Source: Pedobacter metabolipauper (GTDB lineage: Bacteria > Bacteroidota > Bacteroidia > Sphingobacteriales > Sphingobacteriaceae). From it: DNA of 64,000 nt. The notes under the pieces were generated by a model. That model was not told where the DNA came from. It did not search any database and saw only the letters and a list, made by a program, of their open reading frames with translations. The translations under genes and the position numbers were made by a program. Positions 18,955-27,473 of the stretch are shown piece after piece; within the stretch, counting starts at the first letter, position 1, and each line of letters opens with the position of its first letter. The DNA is taken from contig NZ_SNYC01000009.1 in assembly GCF_004362715.1 (NCBI RefSeq), forward strand, positions 62,001 through 126,000, written 5' to 3'.

Positions 18955-20106
18955 CTAGTTTTTCTTTGTAAAAATGTACTGGTATATGTTGAATCTTGCT
19001 GTTGCTACATTCATCTTAAATATATGTCTGCCAGCTGTTAAGGTGATATCCTTTTTTACAGACTGCCAGTTTTGCCATCCACCGGTATTTGGTACGTTCA
19101 TGGTTCCTGCGGTTACATTGACGCCATCAATTTCAGCGCTTAGTTTTCTGCCGCTATCTGGCGTAGACACCCGCATGTCCAATGTATAATCTCCGGCTAC
19201 GGCCACATTGATGCTGTAGGAAAGCCATTCTCCGGTTACGGTTTCCATGATATTAAATCCGGTTGTACCAAAGAACTCGATATCAACACCTTCTGCACTG
19301 CGATAACGATTGCCTCTGTTTTGAGGATCTGCATCAGAATATCCGATACCTTCACCGCCAAAATCAAAATCGATGGCATTGATCGTTCCCGGAATTTCAA
19401 AAGGAACGCCATAATAAGGGGTACGCACCTTTGGTATAAAAGTGATCCGGCTTACAAATTCGTCGAATCCGAATACGTGATTGGGTTCAACAATATGTAC
19501 CACACCATTTGTTGTCTTGATATTGATGGAACCGGTATTTGTAGATACCCAGTTTCTGTTGAAGATACTTTGTTTGGTATCGTCAAGTATGATGTACTGT
19601 GGTCCGCCTCCAAGATATCCTGACGATGTGGAAGACGTTAGTTTGGCATGCATCATCCGTTTAAATTTGACACCGTAGAACATCATCCCATCCTGTTTGG
19701 TCAATGAATCTGACGGATAATTCCCCCTGATGATGTATTTGGTCATCAAGGTATCTAAATGCCGGGTATCTATATTTGCAAGGAACAGGGATGTTTTTCC
19801 TGTATTTTTCCGCAGGTTGTTTAAATTGGTAATGGCCAGTTTAAAACTTGCATTGGTTGGCGCAAATAAGGTGATCTTATTGTTCCTTAATGTATCTGCA
19901 AGTCCAAGTCTGTCTATTACAAACAGCAGGGAGTCATACACGCCTCTTTTACTTTTCAAATAATCGTAGGTATTTAATACCGCTTCTTCCGGAACCTGTT
20001 CATTTTCATAAAAACCCTGATCCTTTGTACAGCTGCTCTGCAGGGCTAATGCAGCAAAGAACAATAAGATGAATATATGACTGAATATTTTATGTAGCTT
20101 TTTCAT
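18955..20106 (-). CDS. Fasciclin (FAS1) lipoprotein with C-terminal CBM6
   Basis: A 383-residue lipoprotein (ALQSSC, Cys27). Residues about 40-215 form a FAS1 domain (YDSLLFVIDRLGLADTL, ITLFAPTNASFK, TTNGVVHIVEPNHVFGF). The remaining 150 residues match a family 6 carbohydrate-binding module: INAIDFDFGGEGIGYSD, NRGNRYRSAEGVDIE, TVTGEWLSYSINVAVAGDYTLDMRV and GRHIFKMNVATARFNIYQYIF. A direct FAS1-CBM6 fusion is the clearest hint that this operon handles a carbohydrate. The paralogous FAS1 protein at 12391 lacks the CBM6 part. Confidence 0.88.
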   Translation of the reverse strand: MKKLHKIFSHIFILLFFAALALQSSCTKDQGFYENEQVPEEAVLNTYDYLKSKRGVYDSLLFVIDRLGLADTLRNNKITLFAPTNASFKLAITNLNNLRKNTGKTSLFLANIDTRHLDTLMTKYIIRGNYPSDSLTKQDGMMFYGVKFKRMMHAKLTSSTSSGYLGGGPQYIILDDTKQSIFNRNWVSTNTGSINIKTTNGVVHIVEPNHVFGFDEFVSRITFIPKVRTPYYGVPFEIPGTINAIDFDFGGEGIGYSDADPQNRGNRYRSAEGVDIEFFGTTGFNIMETVTGEWLSYSINVAVAGDYTLDMRVSTPDSGRKLSAEIDGVNVTAGTMNVPNTGGWQNWQSVKKDITLTAGRHIFKMNVATARFNIYQYIFTKKN

Positions 20107-20116
20107 ATCTGCTTAA

Positions 20117-21628
20117 TTACTTCCAATGAGAATTTTGAGTGAGTAAATTATTCTGGATGATCAGGTTTCTGGAAATTGGCCAGTAGATCCCGCCATTTTC
20201 TATCAGCCGGTTAATTTTAGGCATGGTGGTCCTTATTTTCGCATAACGGATCAGGTCATACCAGCGGTGTCCTTCACCCATGAGTTCGCGTTGTCTCTCT
20301 TTAAAAATGGCATCGATGAGATTACCGTTAATTAAAGGGTTGTAATTGTCAAGCCCCCTGTTTCTTCTGATGTTGTTATTTAAGATCTCAATGGCGCCGT
20401 CACGTTCACCAAGAACGGCGAGTGCTTCTGCCCTGAGCAAGGCGATATCTTCAAGCCTGGTAACGACAATGGCACTACCGAAAATTCGGAATGTTGGATC
20501 GGTACTTCCGCCCTGGATCACTTTGATCTTACTAAAGATCGGGTATTTACCATTAAAATTGGTAAAGTACCTGGCATTGATTGGCTGTCCTAAAGTATCC
20601 AGACTAAAGCGCTGATCTTTTGCTTCGTTAAAAACGGAAAGAATGGAGTCTTTACTCAGGTAAATATCAGGAAGCGGTTTATTCACTACCGGGCTGGCCA
20701 GGGTGATCTCTTCAATATGGCCTGTAAAAGACGCATCGACGTGACCAAAGTCGAAGTTAAATCCAAGCAGGTGGTTGTTCTTTTTCTCATTAAAGAAACC
20801 ATTGGCCCTGGTCAGTTCATCGGTGCTGATAAATCCGTTGCCGCCTTTACCATAGTTATCCATAATGAACTTACTGTAGGTAGCCACATTGGGATAGTTA
20901 CCCTGCCATGCAGCCACATGTGTGAGTATGGCATAAGCGGTTAGCTTACGTGCCAGCGCACCCGCCCAGCGTGTCTCATCTTCATTGTAATACCGGCCTG
21001 GCTGCTGTATATCGTTTGCACTGTATTTATAGGGAAGCAATGCGGCAGCAGCGATCAGTTCAGATTCTACAAAGGCTAAAACCTTTTGCTGGCTTTCTCT
21101 TTTTACATTTTCAAATTGTCCGTCATGAGAGGATACGATCAAAGGCACATCGCCCCAGATCCGAACCATATAAAAATAAGCAAAAGCCCTTAAAAAACGG
21201 ATTTGGGCAATGTCAACCGTCATATTGTTTTCTGTATATCTCGGATCTTTTGCCTTAACCTCTGCTACCCTTTCCAGGAACAGGTTGGCCGAATTGATTA
21301 CGGCATACCATCTTCTCCAGTTAGAAAGTGCTTCAACTGCTGAATATGATGCATTCAGATTGTTGTCTACAATTGCTTTTAAATCCTGGCGGTTTGTAAC
21401 GGTAAATTCTCCAGGTCTTACATCGCCATATAACCAGTGTGCATTATTATCGGCAAGAGCCGCCCGGGTTAACCCGTAAGTACCGATCAATGCAGCCCTG
21501 GTATCTTCAAGTACCAGCCACATGTTCTTTTCTCCAACTACCCTTTTTGAATCTATCTCAATTGCTTTTTTGCAACCCGCAGAAAGTAAGGATAAGGAAA
21601 TGAGGCTACCTAATATTATCTTTTTCAT
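20117..21628 (-). CDS. SusD/RagB family outer-membrane lipoprotein
   Basis: A 503-residue SusD homologue with signal ending LLSAGC, then KKAIEIDSKRVVGEKNMW. Conserved segments include WRRWYAVINSANLFLERV, IRFLRAFAYFYMVRIWGDVPLI, RLEDIALLRAEALAVLGERD and FKERQRELMGEGHRWYDLIRYAK. It partners the SusC at 21672. It differs strongly in sequence from the SusD at 13128, so the two modules are not a recent duplication and may bind different parts of one substrate or two related substrates. Confidence 0.95.
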   Translation of the reverse strand: MKKIILGSLISLSLLSAGCKKAIEIDSKRVVGEKNMWLVLEDTRAALIGTYGLTRAALADNNAHWLYGDVRPGEFTVTNRQDLKAIVDNNLNASYSAVEALSNWRRWYAVINSANLFLERVAEVKAKDPRYTENNMTVDIAQIRFLRAFAYFYMVRIWGDVPLIVSSHDGQFENVKRESQQKVLAFVESELIAAAALLPYKYSANDIQQPGRYYNEDETRWAGALARKLTAYAILTHVAAWQGNYPNVATYSKFIMDNYGKGGNGFISTDELTRANGFFNEKKNNHLLGFNFDFGHVDASFTGHIEEITLASPVVNKPLPDIYLSKDSILSVFNEAKDQRFSLDTLGQPINARYFTNFNGKYPIFSKIKVIQGGSTDPTFRIFGSAIVVTRLEDIALLRAEALAVLGERDGAIEILNNNIRRNRGLDNYNPLINGNLIDAIFKERQRELMGEGHRWYDLIRYAKIRTTMPKINRLIENGGIYWPISRNLIIQNNLLTQNSHWK

Positions 21629-21671
21629 TTATCAATTTCTATAATTGTATAATTCGATTCAGTAATTAAGT

Positions 21672-24656
21672 CTATAATCCAAGGCGTATACCCAGTGTAT
21701 ATGTTTTTGGTATGGTCATACCATAGCCATTGTCATATCCGGTATAGCTTACCAGTTCAGGATCTTGCCCGGTATAATTTGTTAGTGTAAACAGGTTGTT
21801 TGCGGTTGCATACACGTAAAGCTTACCTGGTCTTTTGCTTTTGGAATTGAACCAGCTGCTCAAGTCGTAACCTGCAGTAACGGTTCTCAATTTCAGGAAA
21901 GAAGCATTTTCCAGGAATAGATCCTGATCAATCCGGTAAGGGATTACGGTGCTCCATGGGTTATAAATCGGGTATTTGCTAAAGTCGCCCCTTTTCTCCC
22001 AGAAAGTGATCTCTTTCACTGAATTAATGGTATTTCCGCTTTCCTGGTTGATGAAGTCAAAACGGTTTGCCATTTCCTGATTGATCAGCTGTCTGCCTAT
22101 ATTGAAATACAGGTTAACCCCGAAATTCCAGTTGCCATATTTGAAGTCGTTATTAAAACCACCGGCAACTTTCGGTAGCGCATTACCGTTTAAAGATTTA
22201 TCATTAAAATCAATGGCATTGTCGCCATTCAGATCTTTCCATTTTGGATCACCGGCTTTTAAGGTGATGCCATTGTATTTCATAGGTACCCCGTTAACTA
22301 CTGGAACATCTGCATCCGATGTATATATGCCTTCATTGGTAAACAGCCAGTATTGATCTATCGGCTCACCAACTTTAAGCATCTTATCATTGATGATGAT
22401 CTGATCCAGGTTTCTGGGTAGTGCCATTAATTTATTGGCATTAAAGTTTAGGTTTAGTGCTGGTGTCCAGGAGAATTTACCGGTGCTGAACACGTCTCCG
22501 GAAATGGTTAGGTCAATTCCCTTATTATTTACAGACATCCCACTTTCAAAAGATTGGGTGTATCCATATTCTGCATAAGAAGGTAATCCCAGCAATTGAT
22601 TTTTATCTGTTTTGGTGTAGAAGTCAACCGATAAACGCAGGCGGTCTTTAAGTACACTGATGTCTGTACCAATGTTTAACTGGTCTGCATAGGCCCATGG
22701 AATCCCATAACCTACCCATCCATAGGTATATGGCCTGGTTAATCCTGCAAATGCGTTGTATCCGGGAGTTGTTATGTTACCGGTAAAGCCAAGTTCTGCG
22801 GTATATTGCGGACCCTGAGCGGAATTGTCAAAATGTTCAATCCGCCCTAATCTTCCGGCACTTACACGAATGCTAAACTGATTAAACAGGTCATTTGTAC
22901 TTAACAGCTCATTTTTAACGTTCCAGGCTGCAGACAAGACAGGGGATACAAACCAGCGGCTTGTTGGCTGGGCATTTGAAGACGCATCTGCACGTACAAG
23001 GGCAGACAATGTATAGTTATCTTTGAAATTATACACGGCTCTTCCATAAAACGACAGCAGGTTATTTTCTGTCTTATCCAGGAACTTATAAAGCAATTGT
23101 TTTGGAAAGGCACTTGAACCGCCGCCACCATCAAGCAGGTTTAGCTTGATGAACTCATTAAATCCCTTATAGGCATAACCATAATTGTATTTATAGGTAT
23201 CCCAGGTAATGGACTGTCCGAGTTCAAAATGAAAGTTATGTGAAGAGTTGAGCTTTAGATCATACATGGCGGTATTGTCAAAGATCAGGCGCTGATTAAA
23301 TCCATAATAATTGGAAGCATAACTATTACCTTCCAGCAAGGTTTTAGGATAAAAGAGATCTCTGTAACCTTCATTATAATCTGCACCAAACCTGGATGCA
23401 AAGCTGAATGTACCTACATTGATGGCCATCCTGGCAGAGCCTTCCAGTATATTTGTTTTATTGTCATCAAAACCATTATCAGTATTGCTTAAGAAGTTGC
23501 CGTACATCTCTTTGTTGGGACTTAACGGGGTACTTAGATCGGGCACATAATTCATCTGGCCAAAACGGTCACGCTGGTTTCTGTTCCGCAATCGTTCTAC
23601 CCGGTTTCCGTTCACCAATGCAGAGAAGGTAAGCCATTGCAGCGGTTTCATATTGATGTTAAACTGGGTACTGTAACGGTTTAATACGGTTTTATCGGCT
23701 ACCCCCTGATTGCGGACATTCCCTAAAGAGAAACGAAAGTTTGCACGCTCAACACCGCCGGAAATGGCTGCATTTACATTATGAGAAATGGAATTACGGT
23801 AATAAAGATCAGTCCAGTTAGAGGGGCCATAATAGGAGTTACTCAAAGAGTCACTCAAATACAGCGGATAGGTATCGTCTTCAGAAAAACGACCTGCAGC
23901 GGTATACTTATCGTAGAATTGCTTTCTGAATGCATTCTCATATTTACCGTTGATGGTGGTAACCTGCGGGCGCTGGCCCACACTGAAAAACGAATTAAAA
24001 GCAATCTGGTTTGCCTTATCTGGTGTTTTAGATACCAAAACAATCACGCCGTTGATCCCTCTGGGTCCATACGCTGCAATTGCTGCAATATCTGTTAATA
24101 CTTCTATGGATGCAATATTCTCCATATCAATATTGGTGAGCAGGTTTGTTGCCGGCCCGATCCTGTTAAATTTGTATTGTTGGATGTCAAATGAAAAGGG
24201 ATGTTCACCAACCAGTGTTACCCCATCCAGAACAATAAGCGGCTGGGTTTGAAACTGCTCTCTGGCGGAGAACAAGGGCTGTGAAGTTCCATGCATGAAC
24301 ATGTTCTGCATGGTGCCGGGCTCACCGGATGTTTCCTGAACATAGAGACCAGCAGCTTGTCCTTTTAAATATTGCTGTATGGATACGGCAGGGTAAGTGA
24401 GCAGCTTCTCCGGATTAATTTTTGTACTTTTTAACTTAAGTTCTAAAAGACCGGATTTACGCTGTGGCGATAGTTTTAGAAGTGCAGTATCTACTGTACT
24501 TGTGTCTGCTTTTTTATTTTTAGCCGTATCTGTTTGTAACTGACTATTTAACAGTGAAGCATACCCCGGCACATGGGTATATCCGGTAGTGGTACCGAAA
24601 GATGATGTTGTTAAACACAACAGTCCCGAAAACGTTATAGTTGCAATAAAGCGCAT
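21672..24656 (-). CDS. SusC-family TonB-linked transporter lacking the usual N-terminal regulatory domain
   Basis: First gene of the 12-gene operon, 994 residues, with signal peptide MRFIATITFSGLLCLTTSSFG. Where SusC proteins normally carry a carboxypeptidase-regulatory-like beta sandwich, this one has a polar linker (about 22-75, KNKKADTSTVDTALLKLS). The plug starts directly with VSIQQYLKGQAAGLYVQETSGEPG, LIVLDGVTLVGEHPF, and NIASIEVLTDIAAIAAYGPRGINGVI. The barrel then runs to the end (TIPKTYTLGIRLGL). Loss of the regulatory domain is uncommon but occurs in divergent SusC clades. It pairs with the SusD gene 43 bases downstream. Confidence 0.93.
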   Translation of the reverse strand: MRFIATITFSGLLCLTTSSFGTTTGYTHVPGYASLLNSQLQTDTAKNKKADTSTVDTALLKLSPQRKSGLLELKLKSTKINPEKLLTYPAVSIQQYLKGQAAGLYVQETSGEPGTMQNMFMHGTSQPLFSAREQFQTQPLIVLDGVTLVGEHPFSFDIQQYKFNRIGPATNLLTNIDMENIASIEVLTDIAAIAAYGPRGINGVIVLVSKTPDKANQIAFNSFFSVGQRPQVTTINGKYENAFRKQFYDKYTAAGRFSEDDTYPLYLSDSLSNSYYGPSNWTDLYYRNSISHNVNAAISGGVERANFRFSLGNVRNQGVADKTVLNRYSTQFNINMKPLQWLTFSALVNGNRVERLRNRNQRDRFGQMNYVPDLSTPLSPNKEMYGNFLSNTDNGFDDNKTNILEGSARMAINVGTFSFASRFGADYNEGYRDLFYPKTLLEGNSYASNYYGFNQRLIFDNTAMYDLKLNSSHNFHFELGQSITWDTYKYNYGYAYKGFNEFIKLNLLDGGGGSSAFPKQLLYKFLDKTENNLLSFYGRAVYNFKDNYTLSALVRADASSNAQPTSRWFVSPVLSAAWNVKNELLSTNDLFNQFSIRVSAGRLGRIEHFDNSAQGPQYTAELGFTGNITTPGYNAFAGLTRPYTYGWVGYGIPWAYADQLNIGTDISVLKDRLRLSVDFYTKTDKNQLLGLPSYAEYGYTQSFESGMSVNNKGIDLTISGDVFSTGKFSWTPALNLNFNANKLMALPRNLDQIIINDKMLKVGEPIDQYWLFTNEGIYTSDADVPVVNGVPMKYNGITLKAGDPKWKDLNGDNAIDFNDKSLNGNALPKVAGGFNNDFKYGNWNFGVNLYFNIGRQLINQEMANRFDFINQESGNTINSVKEITFWEKRGDFSKYPIYNPWSTVIPYRIDQDLFLENASFLKLRTVTAGYDLSSWFNSKSKRPGKLYVYATANNLFTLTNYTGQDPELVSYTGYDNGYGMTIPKTYTLGIRLGL

Positions 24657-24781
24657 AACAGATAATTAAGTATTAACTGATTGAAAATCTTTTAAGAATG
24701 GATTGTACAGTGCTATACTTTGAATTATACGTGCGTCGTTAATACCCCCGCTGGATGCAGGTTCTGTCGCATATAGAATGT

Positions 24782-24789
24782 CAAAATTA
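24782..24789 (-). promoter_or_regulatory. Candidate -7 box for the SusCD operon
   Basis: On the minus strand the sequence is TAATTTTG, an exact match to TAnnTTTG, 125 bases upstream of the SusC start. No TTTG is found at the -33 spacing; instead a LacI-type palindrome occupies the space directly upstream, which suggests repressor control. Confidence 0.4.
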
Positions 24790-24792
24790 GAT

Positions 24793-24804
24793 TAAATCGA
24801 TTTA
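24793..24804. promoter_or_regulatory. LacI-family-type operator (copy 1)
   Basis: TAAATCGATTTA is a perfect 12-bp palindrome with the central CG step typical of LacI/PurR-family operators. It begins three bases upstream of the candidate -7 box of the SusCD operon. An identical copy lies 194 bases further away. Confidence 0.55.
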
Positions 24805-24986
24805 GCTGGTTTTAGCTGATTAAAAAAATGCTAAGATCCAGTTGAAAATCCAATTAATTGAGGTTCGGAAAAGTAATGGTAAAAGATAAGGGCAGAACTA
24901 CCCCAGGGAGTTTGTGTAAATGTTAGGTTCATAATTTGGTTTATATTGGTTATATAAATGGTTTTGATAAATGACCTTATGTGTGT

Positions 24987-24998
24987 TAAATCGATTTA
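24987..24998. promoter_or_regulatory. LacI-family-type operator (copy 2)
   Basis: Second identical TAAATCGATTTA palindrome, 194 bases from copy 1 and 249 bases upstream of the ROK gene. Two spaced copies would allow looping by a tetrameric repressor or shared control of both divergent operons. No LacI gene is in the window. Confidence 0.5.
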
Positions 24999-25246
24999 CC
25001 TATAACAATGATACGAAAGAAAATATTAATTACAAATATTTTACACTATTTTTTTTAAACATTATGATTTGATAATGAGACAGATTGTATGCTCAGCTTG
25101 TATCGGTTTAAATGTGTTTTTATGTTTTTATCACCCATCCGTAATTATTACCATATTAAAACAATAACATAACCTATTTAATGAATGAAAATTTGTTATT
25201 TTGATCTATATTAAAAAAGACAGGCTTTTATACTCAAAAAACAAAT

Positions 25247-26011
25247 ATGCCAGTTAAGGAAAAAAAAGAAAATAACAGTAACATCCTCTCCATAGATATT
25301 GGTGGAACCAGCCTTAAAGCTTGTATATTAACCGCTGACGGCGAATTGAAATCTGAATTTAAAAAGATAGCCACCCCTGTTAACTCCACCCCCGAAGTGA
25401 TCCTTAAATGTGTTAAGGAACTGGTATTGGAATTAAATGGCGACTTTGATAAGATCTCCATTGGTTTTCCGGGATATGTTAAATACGGCAAAGTAGAAAC
25501 CGCACCAAACCTGGCTAAGAACAAATGGACAAATGTTGATCTTGCCCAACAGGTAAGTGATATGCTGGGTAAGCCTGTTCGTTTAATTAACGATGCAGAC
25601 CAGCAAGCCTTAGGCATTGTGAGCGGCAAAGGATTCGAAATTGTCTTTACGGTAGGTACCGGCTTTGGAACTGCACTGACGTTTGACGGCGAACTGCTCC
25701 CCCACCTTGAACTGGCACATCTTCCGGTTACAAAAACTAAGGACTACGACGATTATATCGGAACCAAATCTTTTGATAAGATTGGCAAAAAAGAATGGAA
25801 CGAGCGCCTGAAAAGGATCATTGAGATCTACAAGACCGTTTTCAATTACGATACCTTATATATAGGAGGAGGCAACTCTAAACACATCAATTTTGAACTT
25901 GATCACAACATTAAACTGGTTACGAACAAAGATGGGATAACCGGAGGTGCAAAACTGTGGGAAGTAGCAGAGAAGTACCATGTTTATACCAATTACCCAA
26001 ATAATAAATAG
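25247..26011 (+). CDS. ROK family sugar kinase, polyphosphate-glucokinase-like
   Basis: A 254-residue cytoplasmic kinase of the ROK/actin fold. LSIDIGGTSLKACIL is the phosphate-1 motif, LINDADQQALGI carries the catalytic Asp region and VGTGFGTALTFDGELLPHLELAH the phosphate-2 motif. The latter resembles polyphosphate glucokinases (GTGIGSALF, PNTELGH). The zinc-binding CxCGxxGC motif of classical ROK kinases is absent, as in those enzymes. It sits 6 bases before gnd in an operon that consumes glucose 6-phosphate, so a glucokinase role fits. Whether ATP or polyphosphate is the donor is not decided by sequence. Confidence 0.85.
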   Translation: MPVKEKKENNSNILSIDIGGTSLKACILTADGELKSEFKKIATPVNSTPEVILKCVKELVLELNGDFDKISIGFPGYVKYGKVETAPNLAKNKWTNVDLAQQVSDMLGKPVRLINDADQQALGIVSGKGFEIVFTVGTGFGTALTFDGELLPHLELAHLPVTKTKDYDDYIGTKSFDKIGKKEWNERLKRIIEIYKTVFNYDTLYIGGGNSKHINFELDHNIKLVTNKDGITGGAKLWEVAEKYHVYTNYPNNK

Positions 26012-26017
26012 CACACA

Positions 26018-27436
26018 ATGAATAATAAGTACACGTTAGGAATGATCGGTCTTGGAACCATGGGACGCAATTTATTGCTAAATATGGCCGACAATGGATT
26101 TAAGGTAACGGGATATGATAAGGATCCTAAAATGTTAAAAAAGCTGGAGGAAGATGGTAAAAGCCATAGCCTGATCGGTTTTGACTCATTGGAAGATTTT
26201 ATACAGAGCCTGGAGCTGCCAAGAAGAATTGTGCTTTTGGTACCTGCAGGTGCCATTGTGGATAGTGTGATCAAAGAGCTTGTTCCGCTTTTAGAGAAAG
26301 ATGATATGATTATCGACAGCGGTAATTCTCATTTTACCGACACCAGCAGAAGAGCCACTGAACTGGCCGATCAGGGCATCCATTTCTTTGGAATGGGAAT
26401 TTCCGGAGGTGAAGAAGGTGCCCGTTTTGGGCCCAGTATGATGCCTGGCGGGGACAAAAAAGCATATGAGGCGGTAAAACCAATTCTTGAAGCCGTTTCT
26501 GCAAAAGTGAACGGAGATCCTTGTGTAACCTATATCGGCCCCGGTGCTTCCGGACATTTTGTTAAAATGGTACACAACGGTATTGAATATTCAATGATGC
26601 AGCTGCTTGCCGAAACTTATGACCTGCTGAAGAATGGTCTGGGTTATAATAACGATCAGATCTATGCCTTATTTGAAAAATGGAACAATGGCAGATTAAA
26701 ATCATTCCTCCTTGAAGTGACCAAGGACATCTTTAAAGTTAAAGACGAGAAAACCGGTGGCTTTTTACTGGACTATGTTAAGGATGAAGCCAAATCTAAA
26801 GGAACTGGAAAATGGACCTCACAGGTTTCTATGGATCTTCAGTTGCCGATTCCAACCATTAATGAATCGGTAAGCGCACGTGATCTTTCGAAATTCAAAG
26901 CATTACGCGTATCTCTTTCCAAATCGCTTCCGCATGAAGGGATTAAAATTGAAGACAGCAGTGCTTTTGAGATCCTGCTGGAACAAGCACTTTATTTTGC
27001 AATGATTACTTCATACGCCCAGGGACTTCATCTTTTAGAACAAGCCTCTGTAGAATTTAAGTATGAACTTAATTTAAAGGAAATCTCTCAAATATGGCGC
27101 GGCGGTTGTATCATCCGTGCTGAATTACTGGAAGATATTTATCAGGCCTATACAAAACAACCTGCCCTTCCGCATTTGTATGCAGATGAAAGTATTCAGC
27201 AGCAGCTTAAAGACATCTTACCAGGAACGAGAGCAGTGGTAATCACCGCCATTCAGAATGGCATTGCTGTGCCTTGTTTCGCTTCTGCATTAACGTATTA
27301 TGATTCCCTGAGAACAGCCAGCTCACCACTCAATTTAACGCAGGCACAAAGAGACTTTTTTGGTGCGCATACCTTTGAACGGATAGACGCTGAGGGAATT
27401 TTTCATGCCGACTGGAATTCAAAGAACCTCGATTAA
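26018..27436 (+). CDS. gnd: 6-phosphogluconate dehydrogenase (decarboxylating)
   Basis: A 472-residue enzyme converting 6-phosphogluconate to ribulose 5-phosphate and CO2 with NADP+ reduction. The Rossmann motif GLGTMGRNL is at 11-19, the family signature GISGGEEGARFGPSMMPGG at 127-145, and the catalytic Lys183 and Asn187 lie in GHFVKMVHNGIEYSMM with Glu190. SRDL-type substrate contacts appear as SVSARDLSKFKALR. Full length matches the long, homodimeric class. It is the second gene of the operon; zwf and pgl follow, so the order reverses the pathway. Confidence 0.97.
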   Translation: MNNKYTLGMIGLGTMGRNLLLNMADNGFKVTGYDKDPKMLKKLEEDGKSHSLIGFDSLEDFIQSLELPRRIVLLVPAGAIVDSVIKELVPLLEKDDMIIDSGNSHFTDTSRRATELADQGIHFFGMGISGGEEGARFGPSMMPGGDKKAYEAVKPILEAVSAKVNGDPCVTYIGPGASGHFVKMVHNGIEYSMMQLLAETYDLLKNGLGYNNDQIYALFEKWNNGRLKSFLLEVTKDIFKVKDEKTGGFLLDYVKDEAKSKGTGKWTSQVSMDLQLPIPTINESVSARDLSKFKALRVSLSKSLPHEGIKIEDSSAFEILLEQALYFAMITSYAQGLHLLEQASVEFKYELNLKEISQIWRGGCIIRAELLEDIYQAYTKQPALPHLYADESIQQQLKDILPGTRAVVITAIQNGIAVPCFASALTYYDSLRTASSPLNLTQAQRDFFGAHTFERIDAEGIFHADWNSKNLD

Positions 27437-27473
27437 TATTCCCCTCTGATCATTTAATAAAAAAATTCAAAAA

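Larger units (their letters stand above)
24657..25246. other. 590-bp divergent intergenic control region
   Basis: This AT-rich region separates the SusCD operon (leftward) from the pentose phosphate operon (rightward). It holds one candidate promoter box for the SusCD operon, two identical 12-bp palindromes, and a direct repeat TTTAGCTGGT/TTTAGCTGAT at 24801-24820. I see no open reading frame worth calling and no clear -7/-33 pair for the rightward operon. Confidence 0.6.

Noticed and set aside
14659..24656. Two SusC-SusD pairs as a recent tandem duplication
   Set aside because: The SusC proteins differ in domain content and the SusD proteins share only family motifs, so the duplication, if any, is old.
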